A DNA stretch of 64,000 bases from Candidatus Scalindua sp. GTDB lineage: Bacteria; Planctomycetota; Brocadiia; Brocadiales; Scalinduaceae. A model generated the notes under the pieces. It saw only the letters and a program-made list of their open reading frames with translations. It searched no databases and had not been told where the DNA came from. Location of the stretch: assembly GCA_021776915.1 (NCBI GenBank), contig JAIQZU010000082.1:1-64000 (forward strand), given 5' to 3'. Position 1 is the first letter of the stretch. The number at the start of each line of letters is the position of its first letter. A program made the translations under genes and the position numbers. This document shows positions 47,488 to 56,667 of this stretch, piece by piece.

Positions 47488-48687
47488 CTACAACGAAAAG
47501 TATAAGCAACAATAATCAAATAACTCGGATAACCAGGCTACATGATCACGTTGTTTCACAGTACGAACCGGACGGGCATAGAAGTAGTTGTCATCGTACC
47601 ACACGACGAGACTGTAATTGAAGTACACACCCCATGCTGCGGATTCCGAACTATGGCTATCGCCGGTCCACATCCATCTTTGCTCTTTGCTGAATACAGG
47701 CTCTATATACAGGTCGCCATTCTTTCTACTCAATTCCAACAATGATACAGCTTCCTCTAAAGTCGGTAACCGCCAATCATTATACCCGGCGTACCCCCTC
47801 TCTCTTAAGCCACTCACCCACTGCGTTGCCTCCTGCCATGTCACAGGTTCGGAAGAACCGGACTGAAACCACATCAAGTTAGTTACATTGTCTACAACGA
47901 CCTTGTCACCATTTATTATCTTTAACGCATAATTATGATTAATCGTACTGCAACCATAAAACCCCTTTTCATGTTTTTTGTGTATTGTTATAGTCCCCAT
48001 TGCCTGTGCTTCAGATACAGACAATTTTTTATAGGAGGAACGCAGTGCCACATGTTGCACAAAATGGCTTTCGTCTGACTCTGGCCATTCAGGGTTAATT
48101 AAAACCCTCAGTCTAATGAAACTTGCGTCCAGTTGACTAAGCATGTTTTTTATAAATGATTCATCCAGTACTATTGTCTCTCCACGAACATCAGTAAAAG
48201 ACTTATTATTTGTGATCGAATGCAGTATTATACCTGCATTCTTTTTTGACACTTCTAATTGACTGACAAATGATTTACTAAAAGCAGAATATCCAGCGCT
48301 CTCTTCTACAAAAGGAACTTCTCCATTAATCCATTTATCCAATTCACCTTCCAACTCAATCAACCTTCCGGTTTTTACTAATTTACCGTAAACTTGCGAA
48401 ATCATAACACTTTCCCAAAGTTCTTTCTGGTACTCATTTAGAAAAGTTGTCTGACTGATTAACCATTTTTGCAACGGAATCCATTCTTCCTTGCTAAGAG
48501 CAGGCGCCTCAACCCAAAAATTCCGGTGCATTTCCCTATCAATACAACCATCGTCAGCCAGCACCTGTTGCAGTATCAATACTTGTTCCTGTGTAAATGA
48601 CTGAGCATTCGCCACAAGGGGAAACAGCAAACAGATAAATATGAGTACCAGTCTTTTCAGCCTTATCACCTCCAACCGGCACAACAT
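47488..48687 (-). CDS. DUF1566 (Lcl C-terminal) domain secreted protein
   Basis: The C-terminal 120 residues match the DUF1566 pattern ('NLMWFQSGSSEPVTWQEATQWV', 'YNDWRLPTLEEA', 'YARPVRTV'), seen in secreted or surface proteins of unknown role. The N-terminal 240 residues are helical with no known domain. A Sec signal peptide (ends near VANA-QS) follows the start. Start choice is open: ATG at 48687 (weak AAGAG), GTG at 48669, or CTG at 48660. The CTG has the best-placed ribosome site (GGAGGTGAT). Confidence 0.72.
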   Translation of the reverse strand: MLCRLEVIRLKRLVLIFICLLFPLVANAQSFTQEQVLILQQVLADDGCIDREMHRNFWVEAPALSKEEWIPLQKWLISQTTFLNEYQKELWESVMISQVYGKLVKTGRLIELEGELDKWINGEVPFVEESAGYSAFSKSFVSQLEVSKKNAGIILHSITNNKSFTDVRGETIVLDESFIKNMLSQLDASFIRLRVLINPEWPESDESHFVQHVALRSSYKKLSVSEAQAMGTITIHKKHEKGFYGCSTINHNYALKIINGDKVVVDNVTNLMWFQSGSSEPVTWQEATQWVSGLRERGYAGYNDWRLPTLEEAVSLLELSRKNGDLYIEPVFSKEQRWMWTGDSHSSESAAWGVYFNYSLVVWYDDNYFYARPVRTVKQRDHVAWLSELFDYCCLYFSL

Positions 48688-48849
48688 TACTCTTATATTA
48701 CTGTGATAAAAGCTAATCACTCTACAGAACTGTTTCGTATAAATGAGTTTTTTCCAGATTTCCATTTAAAAAGATATGCCCATAATTACACTTGATAAGT
48801 TAATGGTGTTTAAGGGAAATGATAATGGTATAGGATGAACCATTCCATC

Positions 48850-49209
48850 TTAGCCTTTCAACCAGAAGTCTAATTCGTCCGTGATCTTGTCATAGTCACC
48901 GACATTAAGGCTTAGTAGATTCCTGAGATGTGTCATTGTACCTACGTCTTCTCTCAGGAATTTAAATCCCAGATTATTCTTGTGTATGTGTGTAAGCTCA
49001 GCTTCAAATATCAACTTAATATCAGAAGAATGAAGATAGATTATTAATGTGCAGCCGTCATGCATTTTCAGAGGAATTTGATCTTTAAAGCTTAATAATG
49101 CCCCCCTCAAAGACAAATCTAACAGATCTCCTTCATAAACATTGTCATTGAACTCTATTTGAGTCCTGGCAGTAAAATTGATACGGCTGAAATATCGTTT
49201 ATCATCCAT
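48850..49209 (-). CDS. PilZ domain protein (1)
   Basis: The 119-residue protein is a single PilZ domain with the c-di-GMP-binding 'RYFSRINF' (RxxxR) and 'DLSLRGALL' (D/NxSxxG) motifs. It probably binds c-di-GMP and alters a partner's activity. No other domain is present. It is divergently placed to the YkgJ-like gene. Confidence 0.85.
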   Translation of the reverse strand: MDDKRYFSRINFTARTQIEFNDNVYEGDLLDLSLRGALLSFKDQIPLKMHDGCTLIIYLHSSDIKLIFEAELTHIHKNNLGFKFLREDVGTMTHLRNLLSLNVGDYDKITDELDFWLKG

Positions 49210-49277
49210 CTTCTTATCCTCCTATAAAGACCTTGTTTAAACATATATATTTACGAAAAGGCTACCACTGAAGAAGA

Positions 49278-49757
49278 ATGTTTTCAAGACAAATTTCTAT
49301 TTGTACTATTGAAACAATTTATATTAGAATAGCACAAGTTATGAACCATCTTCCTGTTAACAACCCGGCAATCGTTGAAATATACAAAGAACTCGAGGCA
49401 GAACTTGCGGGTATCAATCCAGGCTGTAATACCTGTGGAACCTGTTGTCATTTTGATGAATTTAACCATGTATTGTATGCTTCAACCATTGAAACAGACT
49501 ATATCCTGAAAAACGTAGAAATACCACCTTTTGACCCTGACCAGGGGACATGCCCATTTCTTTCAGACAATAAGTGCACAATAAGAGAACACAGGGCACT
49601 TGGATGCCGGGTCTTTTTCTGCAACCCTGATTACACAGAAACCCTGCAGGATATATACGAGAAATATTATACGAAGATTAAGGATCTGGCCGTAAAGAAT
49701 CAAACCGAATGGAACTATGCGCCAATGATGAAGCTGCTTAAGCAAAATGATGGCTAA
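49278..49757 (+). CDS. YkgJ-type Cys-cluster protein
   Basis: The 159-residue protein has the N-terminal CxxCxxCC motif ('GCNTCGTCC') and later Cys residues ('CPFLSDNKCTIREHRALGC'). This pattern suits zinc- or Fe-S-binding YkgJ/UPF0153 proteins. Catalytic role unknown. The first 21 residues may not be part of the protein; the ATG at 49341 is an alternative start. Confidence 0.82.
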   Translation: MFSRQISICTIETIYIRIAQVMNHLPVNNPAIVEIYKELEAELAGINPGCNTCGTCCHFDEFNHVLYASTIETDYILKNVEIPPFDPDQGTCPFLSDNKCTIREHRALGCRVFFCNPDYTETLQDIYEKYYTKIKDLAVKNQTEWNYAPMMKLLKQNDG

Positions 49758-49805
49758 TTTCTTACAACCAGCAAAGCAGACACAATCTTGCAGACAAATA
49801 AAATC

Positions 49806-50720
49806 TCAAATCGCAAATCGTGAATCCATTAACACCCCATATCTCAAACCCCTTGAGCTTATACTGCAGTTTGGAAATCTCAATTTCTCCATCGTTCTCC
49901 ACATAATCATCGCCCCTGCCAGTAAGACGTCTGCACGTTTTGGTTCGATACCAACCTGCTCTCGTCTTTCAGCAACTGTCATGGACTTCAGGTCTGCAAC
50001 CATTTGTTGCAAATTCTCCTTCGACAACTGAACTTTCTCTACTTTGGCAGCATCAAACACATCTTGCTCCAGATGCCATGAAGCGAGTGTAGTTGCAGTA
50101 CCCGCCACAGCCAGCATTTGCATATCTGCCGGAATAGAATTTCGCCAGTCCACAAGTTCATCAAGCTTATTATCTATTTTATCAAGGCAGACCACATATT
50201 CTTCATCGGCTACTGGATCAGACTTCAGATATCTTTCCGTAAAACGTACAGACCCTAAATCCACACTTCGATCCTCTTCTGCCGCCACAAACTCGGTACT
50301 TCCGCCTCCTATATCCACCACAGTATAGTTAGACGGGGCCATGCCGGGAAGCAGAGAACCCAAGAAACTCAAACGCGCTTCGTCCTTCCCGGAAAGAACT
50401 GTGAACCTGAAGCCGTAATCTGATTCAACCTTATCAAAAAAAACTACACCGTTTGAGGCATCCCTTGCCTGACTGGTAGCCACGCATACCACATCGCCAG
50501 GCGATATACCGGCTTCAGAGATTATCTCTTTATATTCGGCAAGGCATGTAAGTGTTCTTTCCATAGCCTTCGGCTGCAGACTTCTGGTTTTGTCCACACC
50601 TTCACCCAGACGAATAATTCGGGCATAATCGCCCATCACCTTCTTTATCTGTCCAGACTCAACCTTCGCCAGAAGCATAAGACAGGTATTAGTCCCTAAA
50701 TCAATTGACGCTCTCAGCAT
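49806..50720 (-). CDS. Ppx/GppA exopolyphosphatase family protein
   Basis: The 304-residue protein has the ASKHA-type phosphate motifs 'SIDLGTNTCLMLLA' and 'VVDIGGGSTEFV'. It is the short form with only the two catalytic domains. It may degrade polyphosphate or pppGpp, and cannot be told apart further. Confidence 0.9.
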   Translation of the reverse strand: MLRASIDLGTNTCLMLLAKVESGQIKKVMGDYARIIRLGEGVDKTRSLQPKAMERTLTCLAEYKEIISEAGISPGDVVCVATSQARDASNGVVFFDKVESDYGFRFTVLSGKDEARLSFLGSLLPGMAPSNYTVVDIGGGSTEFVAAEEDRSVDLGSVRFTERYLKSDPVADEEYVVCLDKIDNKLDELVDWRNSIPADMQMLAVAGTATTLASWHLEQDVFDAAKVEKVQLSKENLQQMVADLKSMTVAERREQVGIEPKRADVLLAGAMIMWRTMEKLRFPNCSISSRGLRYGVLMDSRFAI

Positions 50721-51001
50721 TTAATTTCCTTTTATTCCCTATAATAGCCCTAGCTCATCCAGAAGTATAACTTTTGTCAGAAACCAACATCATTTTGTCT
50801 CCTAATAGAATTTGCTATACATTATTATCAGAGACTATGCATATACTATATATTCCAAAAGTATTTTCCAGAGCTTTTTATGTATATTCTCTGATTCTAT
50901 TCTGAAATAGTTCATTTTATTACGCATGTTACATAGCCGTCCCATAGCAAACTTTACCTGTTGACATTGTGTCTTCAAAAATTTTGAGTGGCAATATTAT
51001 A

Positions 51002-51018
51002 TTTGACATTCTGTCAAA
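51002..51018. promoter_or_regulatory. Operator-like palindrome
   Basis: TTTGACA-TTC-TGTCAAA is a perfect 7-bp inverted repeat with a 3-bp centre. It lies about 130 bp upstream of the sigma-54 site, a typical distance for an activator. Confidence 0.45.
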
Positions 51019-51135
51019 CGTGTGTCGTGTTTAGGTTGTATTGAAAATAAACATATAATTAATAATTTTTATATCTATATATATTTAGCTGTACTTACAG
51101 AAAACAAGATTATGTTTTTTGTGCCTTTTTGATTT

Positions 51136-51150
51136 TGGCACTATAGTTGC
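51136..51150 (+). promoter_or_regulatory. Sigma-54 promoter
   Basis: TGGCAC-N5-TTGC matches the -24/-12 consensus at all conserved positions (GG and GC ten bases apart). Transcription would start near 51162. No protein frame begins within 150 bases, so it drives either a short RNA or a long yceI leader. Confidence 0.75.
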
Positions 51151-51161
51151 GAAAATCAAAA

Positions 51162-51287
51162 TACTTCGTTGTACTTGATTTTTATTAATGTGTATTATTT
51201 TACCAAAAATCGCTTTTACATATATGCTCCAAACACGTAGTCTTTCTATGATTCAATCATTCCGTCATAGTGACGGCTTTTTATTTT
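51162..51287 (+). ncRNA. Putative short transcript or attenuator leader
   Basis: The stretch runs from the predicted sigma-54 start to the end of an intrinsic terminator, giving about 125 bases. No protein of useful length is seen in it. It could be a small RNA or a leader whose terminator is conditionally bypassed into the yceI-like gene 30 bp further on. Confidence 0.5.
51262..51287 (+). terminator. Intrinsic terminator just upstream of the yceI-like gene
   Basis: CCGTCA-TAG-TGACGG forms a perfect 6-bp stem, followed by CTTTTTATTTT. The position, 30 bp before the start codon and after the sigma-54 promoter, suggests attenuation. Confidence 0.75.
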
Positions 51288-51316
51288 AAAAAAGAAGAAA
51301 CTGAGGAGGAAAGATC

Positions 51317-51874
51317 ATGTCTTTAAAAACTGGTACGTATAGTTTGAATGGCAATTCCGGTAAGGTGTCTGCTTATACTTTTAAGTCAGGTTTACTTAGT
51401 AAAATAGCACACGATTTATTAATTGATATAAATGATTTCAAAGTTGATGTAGACGTGCCTGAGGGTGGTTTTGCTTCCGGAAGCCTGAAACTGGAAATAC
51501 AGACTAATTCTCTAAAAGTAGATTGTGCAATGAAAGATGGAGAACGCAATCCGGGCACATTAAAAGAAAAGGATATAGCAGATATTGAAGCAGATATGGC
51601 CAAGAAGGTTTTACATCCGGACAAATATTCTACTGCCAGTTTCAGTTCCAAGTCTATTCAGGAAAATGGTGACAGTTGTCATGTAAGCGGAGATTTAAGT
51701 CTGCACGGAGTTACCAAGCCTATAGATTTTGATATAGATACAAGCAGTGGCGGTTTAAAAGGAAGATTTACCATAGTCCAGACAGACTACGGAATTAAAC
51801 CTTTCAAGGCTATGATGGGGACTTTGAAGATAAAAGACGAGATGGATATCGGCTTTGATTTGTCTTTAGGCTGA
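51317..51874 (+). CDS. YceI family lipid-binding-like protein (cytoplasmic form)
   Basis: The 185-residue protein is a YceI-type beta-barrel ('HDLLIDINDFKVDVDV', 'LHPDKYSTASF', 'LSLHGVTKPIDF'). YceI barrels bind polyisoprenoid lipids. Unlike typical members it has no signal peptide, so it should be cytoplasmic. A GAGGAGG ribosome site precedes the ATG. It is convergent with the next gene (13 bp gap). Confidence 0.9.
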   Translation: MSLKTGTYSLNGNSGKVSAYTFKSGLLSKIAHDLLIDINDFKVDVDVPEGGFASGSLKLEIQTNSLKVDCAMKDGERNPGTLKEKDIADIEADMAKKVLHPDKYSTASFSSKSIQENGDSCHVSGDLSLHGVTKPIDFDIDTSSGGLKGRFTIVQTDYGIKPFKAMMGTLKIKDEMDIGFDLSLG

Positions 51875-51887
51875 ATAAATATGGATT

Positions 51888-52325
51888 TTATCCTACAAAT
51901 GCCTTTTGTTCCCAGAAAACATAACTGCTCCATATCAGAGCGATAGCAATGCTGAAATCCAATATAGCCACGCCTAGCAGGATGTAGTAGTTGTCATGTG
52001 CCAGTCTGGATAAGGTTGCACCAGTTGTAATCATGGCGGCTAAGAACACAAAGAACCATGGCCTGAAGATTTGCCAGACCTTTGGCTGTTCCAGGGAGCG
52101 TATTCTGGCCAGATTATTCTGGCAGCATTTGCTGAAAATAAATTTACTTTTTAACCCGCCAATGATTGACCCTGCAGCAACGGCAAGCCAGATCCAACAC
52201 ATATCCGGATTCAGTAACTGTGCTTCAGTCAGCAAGCAATACCCCTTTAGAAGCAATACGATACCGCCAATATACCAGATTAATGCGGCTAGAATATTAA
52301 GGATACGAGTGGATGCGGTTAACAT
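51888..52325 (-). CDS. Small membrane protein, hypothetical
   Basis: The 145-residue protein has four hydrophobic helices (about residues 8-25, 40-58, 85-105, 115-135). No family was recognised from motifs. It lies between the yceI-like and RRM genes and has no recognisable partner. Confidence 0.65.
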   Translation of the reverse strand: MLTASTRILNILAALIWYIGGIVLLLKGYCLLTEAQLLNPDMCWIWLAVAAGSIIGGLKSKFIFSKCCQNNLARIRSLEQPKVWQIFRPWFFVFLAAMITTGATLSRLAHDNYYILLGVAILDFSIAIALIWSSYVFWEQKAFVG

Positions 52326-52436
52326 TGATATTTAATAAATATATGCAGGATACAAACTCCGGGGATATCAGATCGGAATGCTTCTTACTGTTTTGCCTCA
52401 CCAAACAGCTTCGCCCGTCAAAAAAATCATCGGGAG

Positions 52437-52470
52437 GGACGTTGCCAACCGGTACCGGTTAGTAACGTCC
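52437..52470. terminator. Strong palindromic hairpin downstream of the RRM gene
   Basis: GGACGTT and AACGTCC flank the self-complementary AACCGGTACCGGTT. On the minus strand a TTTTTTT run follows about 10 bases later, as in a terminator of the RRM gene that ends at 52508. Confidence 0.65.
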
Positions 52471-52507
52471 ACTGCAACCCTTTGATTAATAAAGTAGGTT
52501 GGGTATA

Positions 52508-52780
52508 TTAATACCTCTCACTACGCCTTGGACGATCCTCCTTGGGTTTTGCCTGATTAACTTTAATATTTCTACCTTTTAGGTCACTTTCGTTTAAAGT
52601 CTTAATGGCTTCCTCAGCCTCTGCCTGATTAGGCATTTCTACAAAACCGAACCCTTTTGACTGGCCGGAATATTTATCCTTTATGATTGATAGACTTGAT
52701 ATTTCACCATATGGTGAAAAAATATCCCTGACTTCATCTTCCGTAACCTCATAAGAAAGGTTTCCTACATATATATTCAT
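52508..52780 (-). CDS. RRM RNA-binding protein
   Basis: The 90-residue protein is a single RRM with RNP-2 ('NIYVGNLSY') and RNP-1 ('KGFGFVEMP'). A short basic Arg/Ser-rich tail follows. It resembles cyanobacterial-type cold-response Rbp proteins. A GAGGAG ribosome site precedes the ATG. Confidence 0.93.
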   Translation of the reverse strand: MNIYVGNLSYEVTEDEVRDIFSPYGEISSLSIIKDKYSGQSKGFGFVEMPNQAEAEEAIKTLNESDLKGRNIKVNQAKPKEDRPRRSERY

Positions 52781-52924
52781 TTCTGCTCCTCTAAATCCTG
52801 TGTATTGATCAAGTAAACATTACCGTATAACCAACACACGTATTATGCGATAAAGGCCTGTTTCAATGGCTGATTTTTCGTGTTTTAGACACCTGAAGCT
52901 TGCTCCTGCAAGCCGGTAACCCGC

Positions 52925-53206
52925 TTATTCCGTACGATCAGTAATCTCTATCAGGTGATATCCGAAATCGGTTTTAATGGGGCCATGAACCTTTCCGACT
53001 TGATCACTGAAAACGACTTGATCAAATTCTTTTACCATTTGGCCGGGACTGAACTCTCCTAAATCTCCTCCACTTTTTCCTGATGGGCATGTTGAGTGCT
53101 CCTTTGCCACATCCGCAAAGTCCGTCCCATTTTCGATTTGTTCTTTTAACTTGTCACACTCTTCCTGACTTGATACCAATATGTGACGTGCTTTGGCTGT
53201 TGCCAT
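52925..53206 (-). CDS. Parvulin-type peptidyl-prolyl cis-trans isomerase
   Basis: The 93-residue protein is a stand-alone PpiC-like rotamase ('ARHILVSSQEECDKL', 'DLGEFSPGQMVKEFD', 'FGYHLIEI'). It catalyses prolyl isomerisation in protein folding. It has no signal, so it is cytoplasmic. A good ribosome site (AGAAGGGAG) is present. Confidence 0.93.
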   Translation of the reverse strand: MATAKARHILVSSQEECDKLKEQIENGTDFADVAKEHSTCPSGKSGGDLGEFSPGQMVKEFDQVVFSDQVGKVHGPIKTDFGYHLIEITDRTE

Positions 53207-53345
53207 TTCTCTCTCCCTTCTGAAATTAATAAGACTTCTTAATTAGACCAGTGTAAAAGCTTAATTGTAATGTTTGTAATCATCTTGTCAATTGATTTCC
53301 GTACACTCCGCTCCTTTTAAACCACACTCTCTACTAAAAGACAAT

Positions 53346-53849
53346 TTACAGCAAATTCTTCAATACAGGCTTAAGTACCAACTTTATAGCCGACAATGAA
53401 ATAATTCCAACAAAAACAACAACAATCGTCAAGAAACTCCACTCATTAAGAATGAGTCCCAATGCTAAACCCGCTGCGGGAGAATGTTCCGTATCCGTAA
53501 TTACCATCACAAACATCGCCAATCCTACAGACATTGCACCAAACACTACATGCGGGGACTCATGAATAAATGATGTCCACGACATTAATGACCATAAAGA
53601 TAAATAGTGACACAGACAACCCGCAGCTATGCCGACTATATATCCACCTATCATAAACCTTGGTCTTGATATCTGTGCCTCAGGCATTGTAAATGTTAAA
53701 AATGCACTCGACCCCAAAGCGGCAATTATGACCGCATTCGTCACAACATCAAGCACCATCAGCACAATAAAAACTGATATAGTTGCAAGCGCGCATTGAG
53801 AAATATATATTGTTATGTTTTTCCTGAAGTTTTCATCCAATATTCGCAT
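53346..53849 (-). CDS. HPP family membrane protein
   Basis: The 167-residue protein has four or five helices. The HPP motif appears as 'HSPAAGLALGLIL' (Ser in place of the second Pro). The family includes plastid nitrite/nitrate-type transporters, so nitrite handling is possible in an anammox-like cell, but this is inference. It stands about 95 bp downstream of the ABC-2 permease pair. Confidence 0.75.
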   Translation of the reverse strand: MRILDENFRKNITIYISQCALATISVFIVLMVLDVVTNAVIIAALGSSAFLTFTMPEAQISRPRFMIGGYIVGIAAGCLCHYLSLWSLMSWTSFIHESPHVVFGAMSVGLAMFVMVITDTEHSPAAGLALGLILNEWSFLTIVVVFVGIISLSAIKLVLKPVLKNLL

Positions 53850-53945
53850 ATCGCACCCCTCTCCATTTAGTTATTATGGTAAACATTGAAAAGTTTTTTT
53901 TTATTTGTATTGAACAACAAAGATATATTTCTGCCAGAATGGATT

Positions 53946-54746
53946 TCATGAACCCGTACTCTGGTAATGGTTAACACCCACTTTCCATGTGAAGGCTGAT
54001 ACAGTAAACACAATAATGCCTACAATTGGAGTTCCCATCTCTAACGCCGGATACAGGAGACCTTCCCCCGAACGGTCTAAAAAATAATGTGCAGGGTAAA
54101 AGTTGATAAATGCTATCGGGAATATAAATGTCAGAAAATACTGCATTCCCATGTTATAAATATTTATCGGATAGTTAATAAACTCCTTGCTTGAAAATAT
54201 AACCGTATGAACCAGAGACCGATTCCTTAGTGTCCAGAAAGCAACTGCCGTCACCATCAGGCGTATTCCGCCGGCAATTAGTACTCCTCCACCAACAATT
54301 ACGGGAAACAACAGAACTTTTTTAAACGTCCACTCTATACCGGCAAGGTGTGTACCAAAATACAGGGCAGTGAACCCGATTACAAGATGTGCCACCGTAG
54401 ACACCTCAAATTTGGAAAATATAATCTGTCCCAGGGGACTAAGTGGCCTGACCAAAACTCTGTCAAACTCACCGTCCACAACCATCTTATCAAAATTAAT
54501 CAGTTGTGAGAAAATCAGATTTGTAAACCCGTAGGCAAATGCATGAAGAGAGTATAAGAAAACCATATCACCCATCGTCCATCCCTTAATTTGATGAAAG
54601 CGGTTCAGGAGTACAAAAAGCAAACCAATCTGCCCGATATAAAAAGTCATTATGGCAAATACATAGAACAGAAAACTTGCTTTGTACTCCATCCTTTCTT
54701 TGATGGATGTTGCAAACAGTGTAAGATAAATCTTGATTAGCTCCAT
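53946..54746 (-). CDS. ABC-2 family permease (2 of 2)
   Basis: The 266-residue protein has six helices and the look of DUF990/ABC2_membrane_6 permeases. It includes 'DKMVVDGEFDRVLVRPLSP', a cytoplasmic coupling segment. It starts directly after the other permease ends (0-bp gap), so they form a heterodimer. The cargo is unknown. Confidence 0.85.
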   Translation of the reverse strand: MELIKIYLTLFATSIKERMEYKASFLFYVFAIMTFYIGQIGLLFVLLNRFHQIKGWTMGDMVFLYSLHAFAYGFTNLIFSQLINFDKMVVDGEFDRVLVRPLSPLGQIIFSKFEVSTVAHLVIGFTALYFGTHLAGIEWTFKKVLLFPVIVGGGVLIAGGIRLMVTAVAFWTLRNRSLVHTVIFSSKEFINYPINIYNMGMQYFLTFIFPIAFINFYPAHYFLDRSGEGLLYPALEMGTPIVGIIVFTVSAFTWKVGVNHYQSTGS

Positions 54747-55547
54747 TTATCCTCCCTGAATAACCAGTTTTTTCTTACCGGCACTCCACATAAGGTTGCA
54801 AATAACTCCCATTATCAATATCCAGATTAATTGTGAGATAATTATCGAATGAACTTCTGCTAACGGAACCCGTCCCGTCAGGATAACGGTCGGAAAATAA
54901 AGCATATACTGAAACGGAAGAAAATTAACCAATGGTTTCAAGAATTCCGGGAAGAAATCTATAGGCACTATTCCTCCGGCAAAAAAGGTGAACAATGCAT
55001 ATTTAAAGAGCATGAAAGGAAAGATTTCTACGAACCAGAATGCAAGCAATCCCGCAGCGAAGTTAAGCATGGAGATTAATATGTAACCGGCAAGAAATGA
55101 GAAAAGAAATGCTAAAAATCTTACAGGTTCAAACGGAATAGAGATATCAAAAAGAAAAATTGACATTATGACGATAGGAAAGGTCCTGGCCATAATGTGA
55201 AAAAGAGAGTGGCCGACATTCTCAGCAAGGTTCATAAAGAAAAATGATGTCGGCCTTATAAGCTCCATTGCGATTGAGCCGTCCATAACTTTCCTGTAGA
55301 TAATTGAATCGTCCATCGTAAAGGATATCCTCACTGCCATTACCAGGACAGCATAAGTTATTATGGCAGTTAATGTAAAACCATTATGCATCGTAGTACC
55401 GAACTGTGAATACAATGCTTTCCATAATGACGTGAATATGAAGACGTATAAGAATCCATTCACGATTCCAATGAAGCAATCAAATCTATACGTAACCTGC
55501 TTCTGGAACGATATGGATACGAATTTAAAGAAAAGCTTTGGATTCAT
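54747..55547 (-). CDS. ABC-2 family permease (1 of 2)
   Basis: The 266-residue protein has six helices with the coupling segment 'SIIYRKVMDGSIAMELIRPTSFF', shared with its downstream partner. Together with the ATPase at 55635-56663 it makes a three-gene exporter. The cargo is unknown. Confidence 0.85.
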   Translation of the reverse strand: MNPKLFFKFVSISFQKQVTYRFDCFIGIVNGFLYVFIFTSLWKALYSQFGTTMHNGFTLTAIITYAVLVMAVRISFTMDDSIIYRKVMDGSIAMELIRPTSFFFMNLAENVGHSLFHIMARTFPIVIMSIFLFDISIPFEPVRFLAFLFSFLAGYILISMLNFAAGLLAFWFVEIFPFMLFKYALFTFFAGGIVPIDFFPEFLKPLVNFLPFQYMLYFPTVILTGRVPLAEVHSIIISQLIWILIMGVICNLMWSAGKKKLVIQGG

Positions 55548-55560
55548 CTCATTAAGTTAG

Positions 55561-55612
55561 ATTCCTCGACTCCGCTCGGAATGACGTCACACTAAGCGGA
55601 GTCGAAGTGTTA
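55561..55612. repeat. Interleaved palindromic repeat, family D copy 1
   Basis: A 52-bp element lies between the permease and ATPase genes; 50 of 52 bases match the copy at 63586-63637. Three inverted repeats overlap in it: ATTCC/GGAAT, CGACTCCGCT/AGCGGAGTCG, and a weaker ACACT/AGTGT. Confidence 0.8.
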
Positions 55613-55634
55613 CTAGCATTAACATTTATAAATA

Positions 55635-56663
55635 TCAAGTTATGGTTTTGCCTGAAGGCAGTGGCAACTTTACACGATTGTCATAAATGTTCCTGATAAT
55701 ACTTTCCACTGACGGCTCTTTTACGGATATATCTTTTATCTTATATCGAAAGGCAATGGCGCCTATAACCTCTCCTATACCGGAACTATCGTTATCAACT
55801 GTCAGCCATTTCTTACATCCCTGTTCCCGCACAACGGTGACTCCGGGTATTCCCTGCATAACACAATCATCTTCGTAAAATTCTACCTCTATTACCTTCT
55901 CATGGACAAATTTTTGTTTCAAAAACCCGGTTTCACCGTCAAATATAATCTTTCCCTCTTCAATTATGATAAGCCGTTTGCAAAGTTGTTCAATATCGTT
56001 CATATCATGAGTAGTAAGAATAATGGTAGTTCCCTCTGTTCTGTTAATTTCCGAGAGAAAATTTCTTACAGATTGTTTTGCCAGCACATCCAGGCCGATT
56101 GTCGGTTCGTCTAGAAAGAGCACCGGAGGGTTGTGAATAAGAGACGCTGCAATATCACATCTCATCCTCTGGCCTAAAGAGAGCTTTCTCACCGGCATCT
56201 CCAGAAGAGGCCTGAGACCCAGCGCTTCGTCCAGTTTTGTCATTTGGCGGTCAAAGTCCAATCTGGACACACGGAATATTACCCTGAGCAAATCAAATGA
56301 CTCACGAACAGGAAGGTCCCACCAAAGCTGAGTTCTCTGGCCAAATACCACACCAATCTTTGCTGCATTCTTTTTTCGGTCCTTAAAAGGAACAATTCCA
56401 TTTACATTTGCAGTTCCGGAGGTCGGCACAAGTATTCCCGTCAGCATCTTTATGGTGGTAGATTTACCGGCTCCATTTTCACCAACATATCCTACAAACT
56501 CCCCACGTCTTATCTTAAAGTCAATATCATTCACAGCCGTAATGATCTTGTGTTTTCTATGGAAAAGCGCTTTTAGTTTACCAAGAAAGCCTTTACCGGA
56601 TGAGCTTAATTTGAATTCTTTTCTTAGTCTTTTAACTTCAATTGCGATATTATCCTGCTGCAT
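55635..56663 (-). CDS. ABC transporter ATP-binding protein
   Basis: The 342-residue ATPase has Walker A 'GENGAGKST', signature 'LSLGQRMR' and Walker B 'VLFLDEPTIGLD', then 'TTHDMND'. The C-terminal 90 residues form a separate small domain. It powers the two DUF990-type permeases downstream. It begins 4 bp after the HyuA gene. Confidence 0.93.
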   Translation of the reverse strand: MQQDNIAIEVKRLRKEFKLSSSGKGFLGKLKALFHRKHKIITAVNDIDFKIRRGEFVGYVGENGAGKSTTIKMLTGILVPTSGTANVNGIVPFKDRKKNAAKIGVVFGQRTQLWWDLPVRESFDLLRVIFRVSRLDFDRQMTKLDEALGLRPLLEMPVRKLSLGQRMRCDIAASLIHNPPVLFLDEPTIGLDVLAKQSVRNFLSEINRTEGTTIILTTHDMNDIEQLCKRLIIIEEGKIIFDGETGFLKQKFVHEKVIEVEFYEDDCVMQGIPGVTVVREQGCKKWLTVDNDSSGIGEVIGAIAFRYKIKDISVKEPSVESIIRNIYDNRVKLPLPSGKTIT

Positions 56664-56667
56664 GTTT

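Larger units (their letters stand above)
50721..51316. promoter_or_regulatory. 596-bp divergent control region between ppx-like gene and yceI-like gene
   Basis: It contains no protein gene. On the yceI side a palindrome (51002-51018), a sigma-54-type promoter (51136-51150) and an intrinsic terminator (51262-51287) line up, suggesting a regulated leader RNA. Confidence 0.7.
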
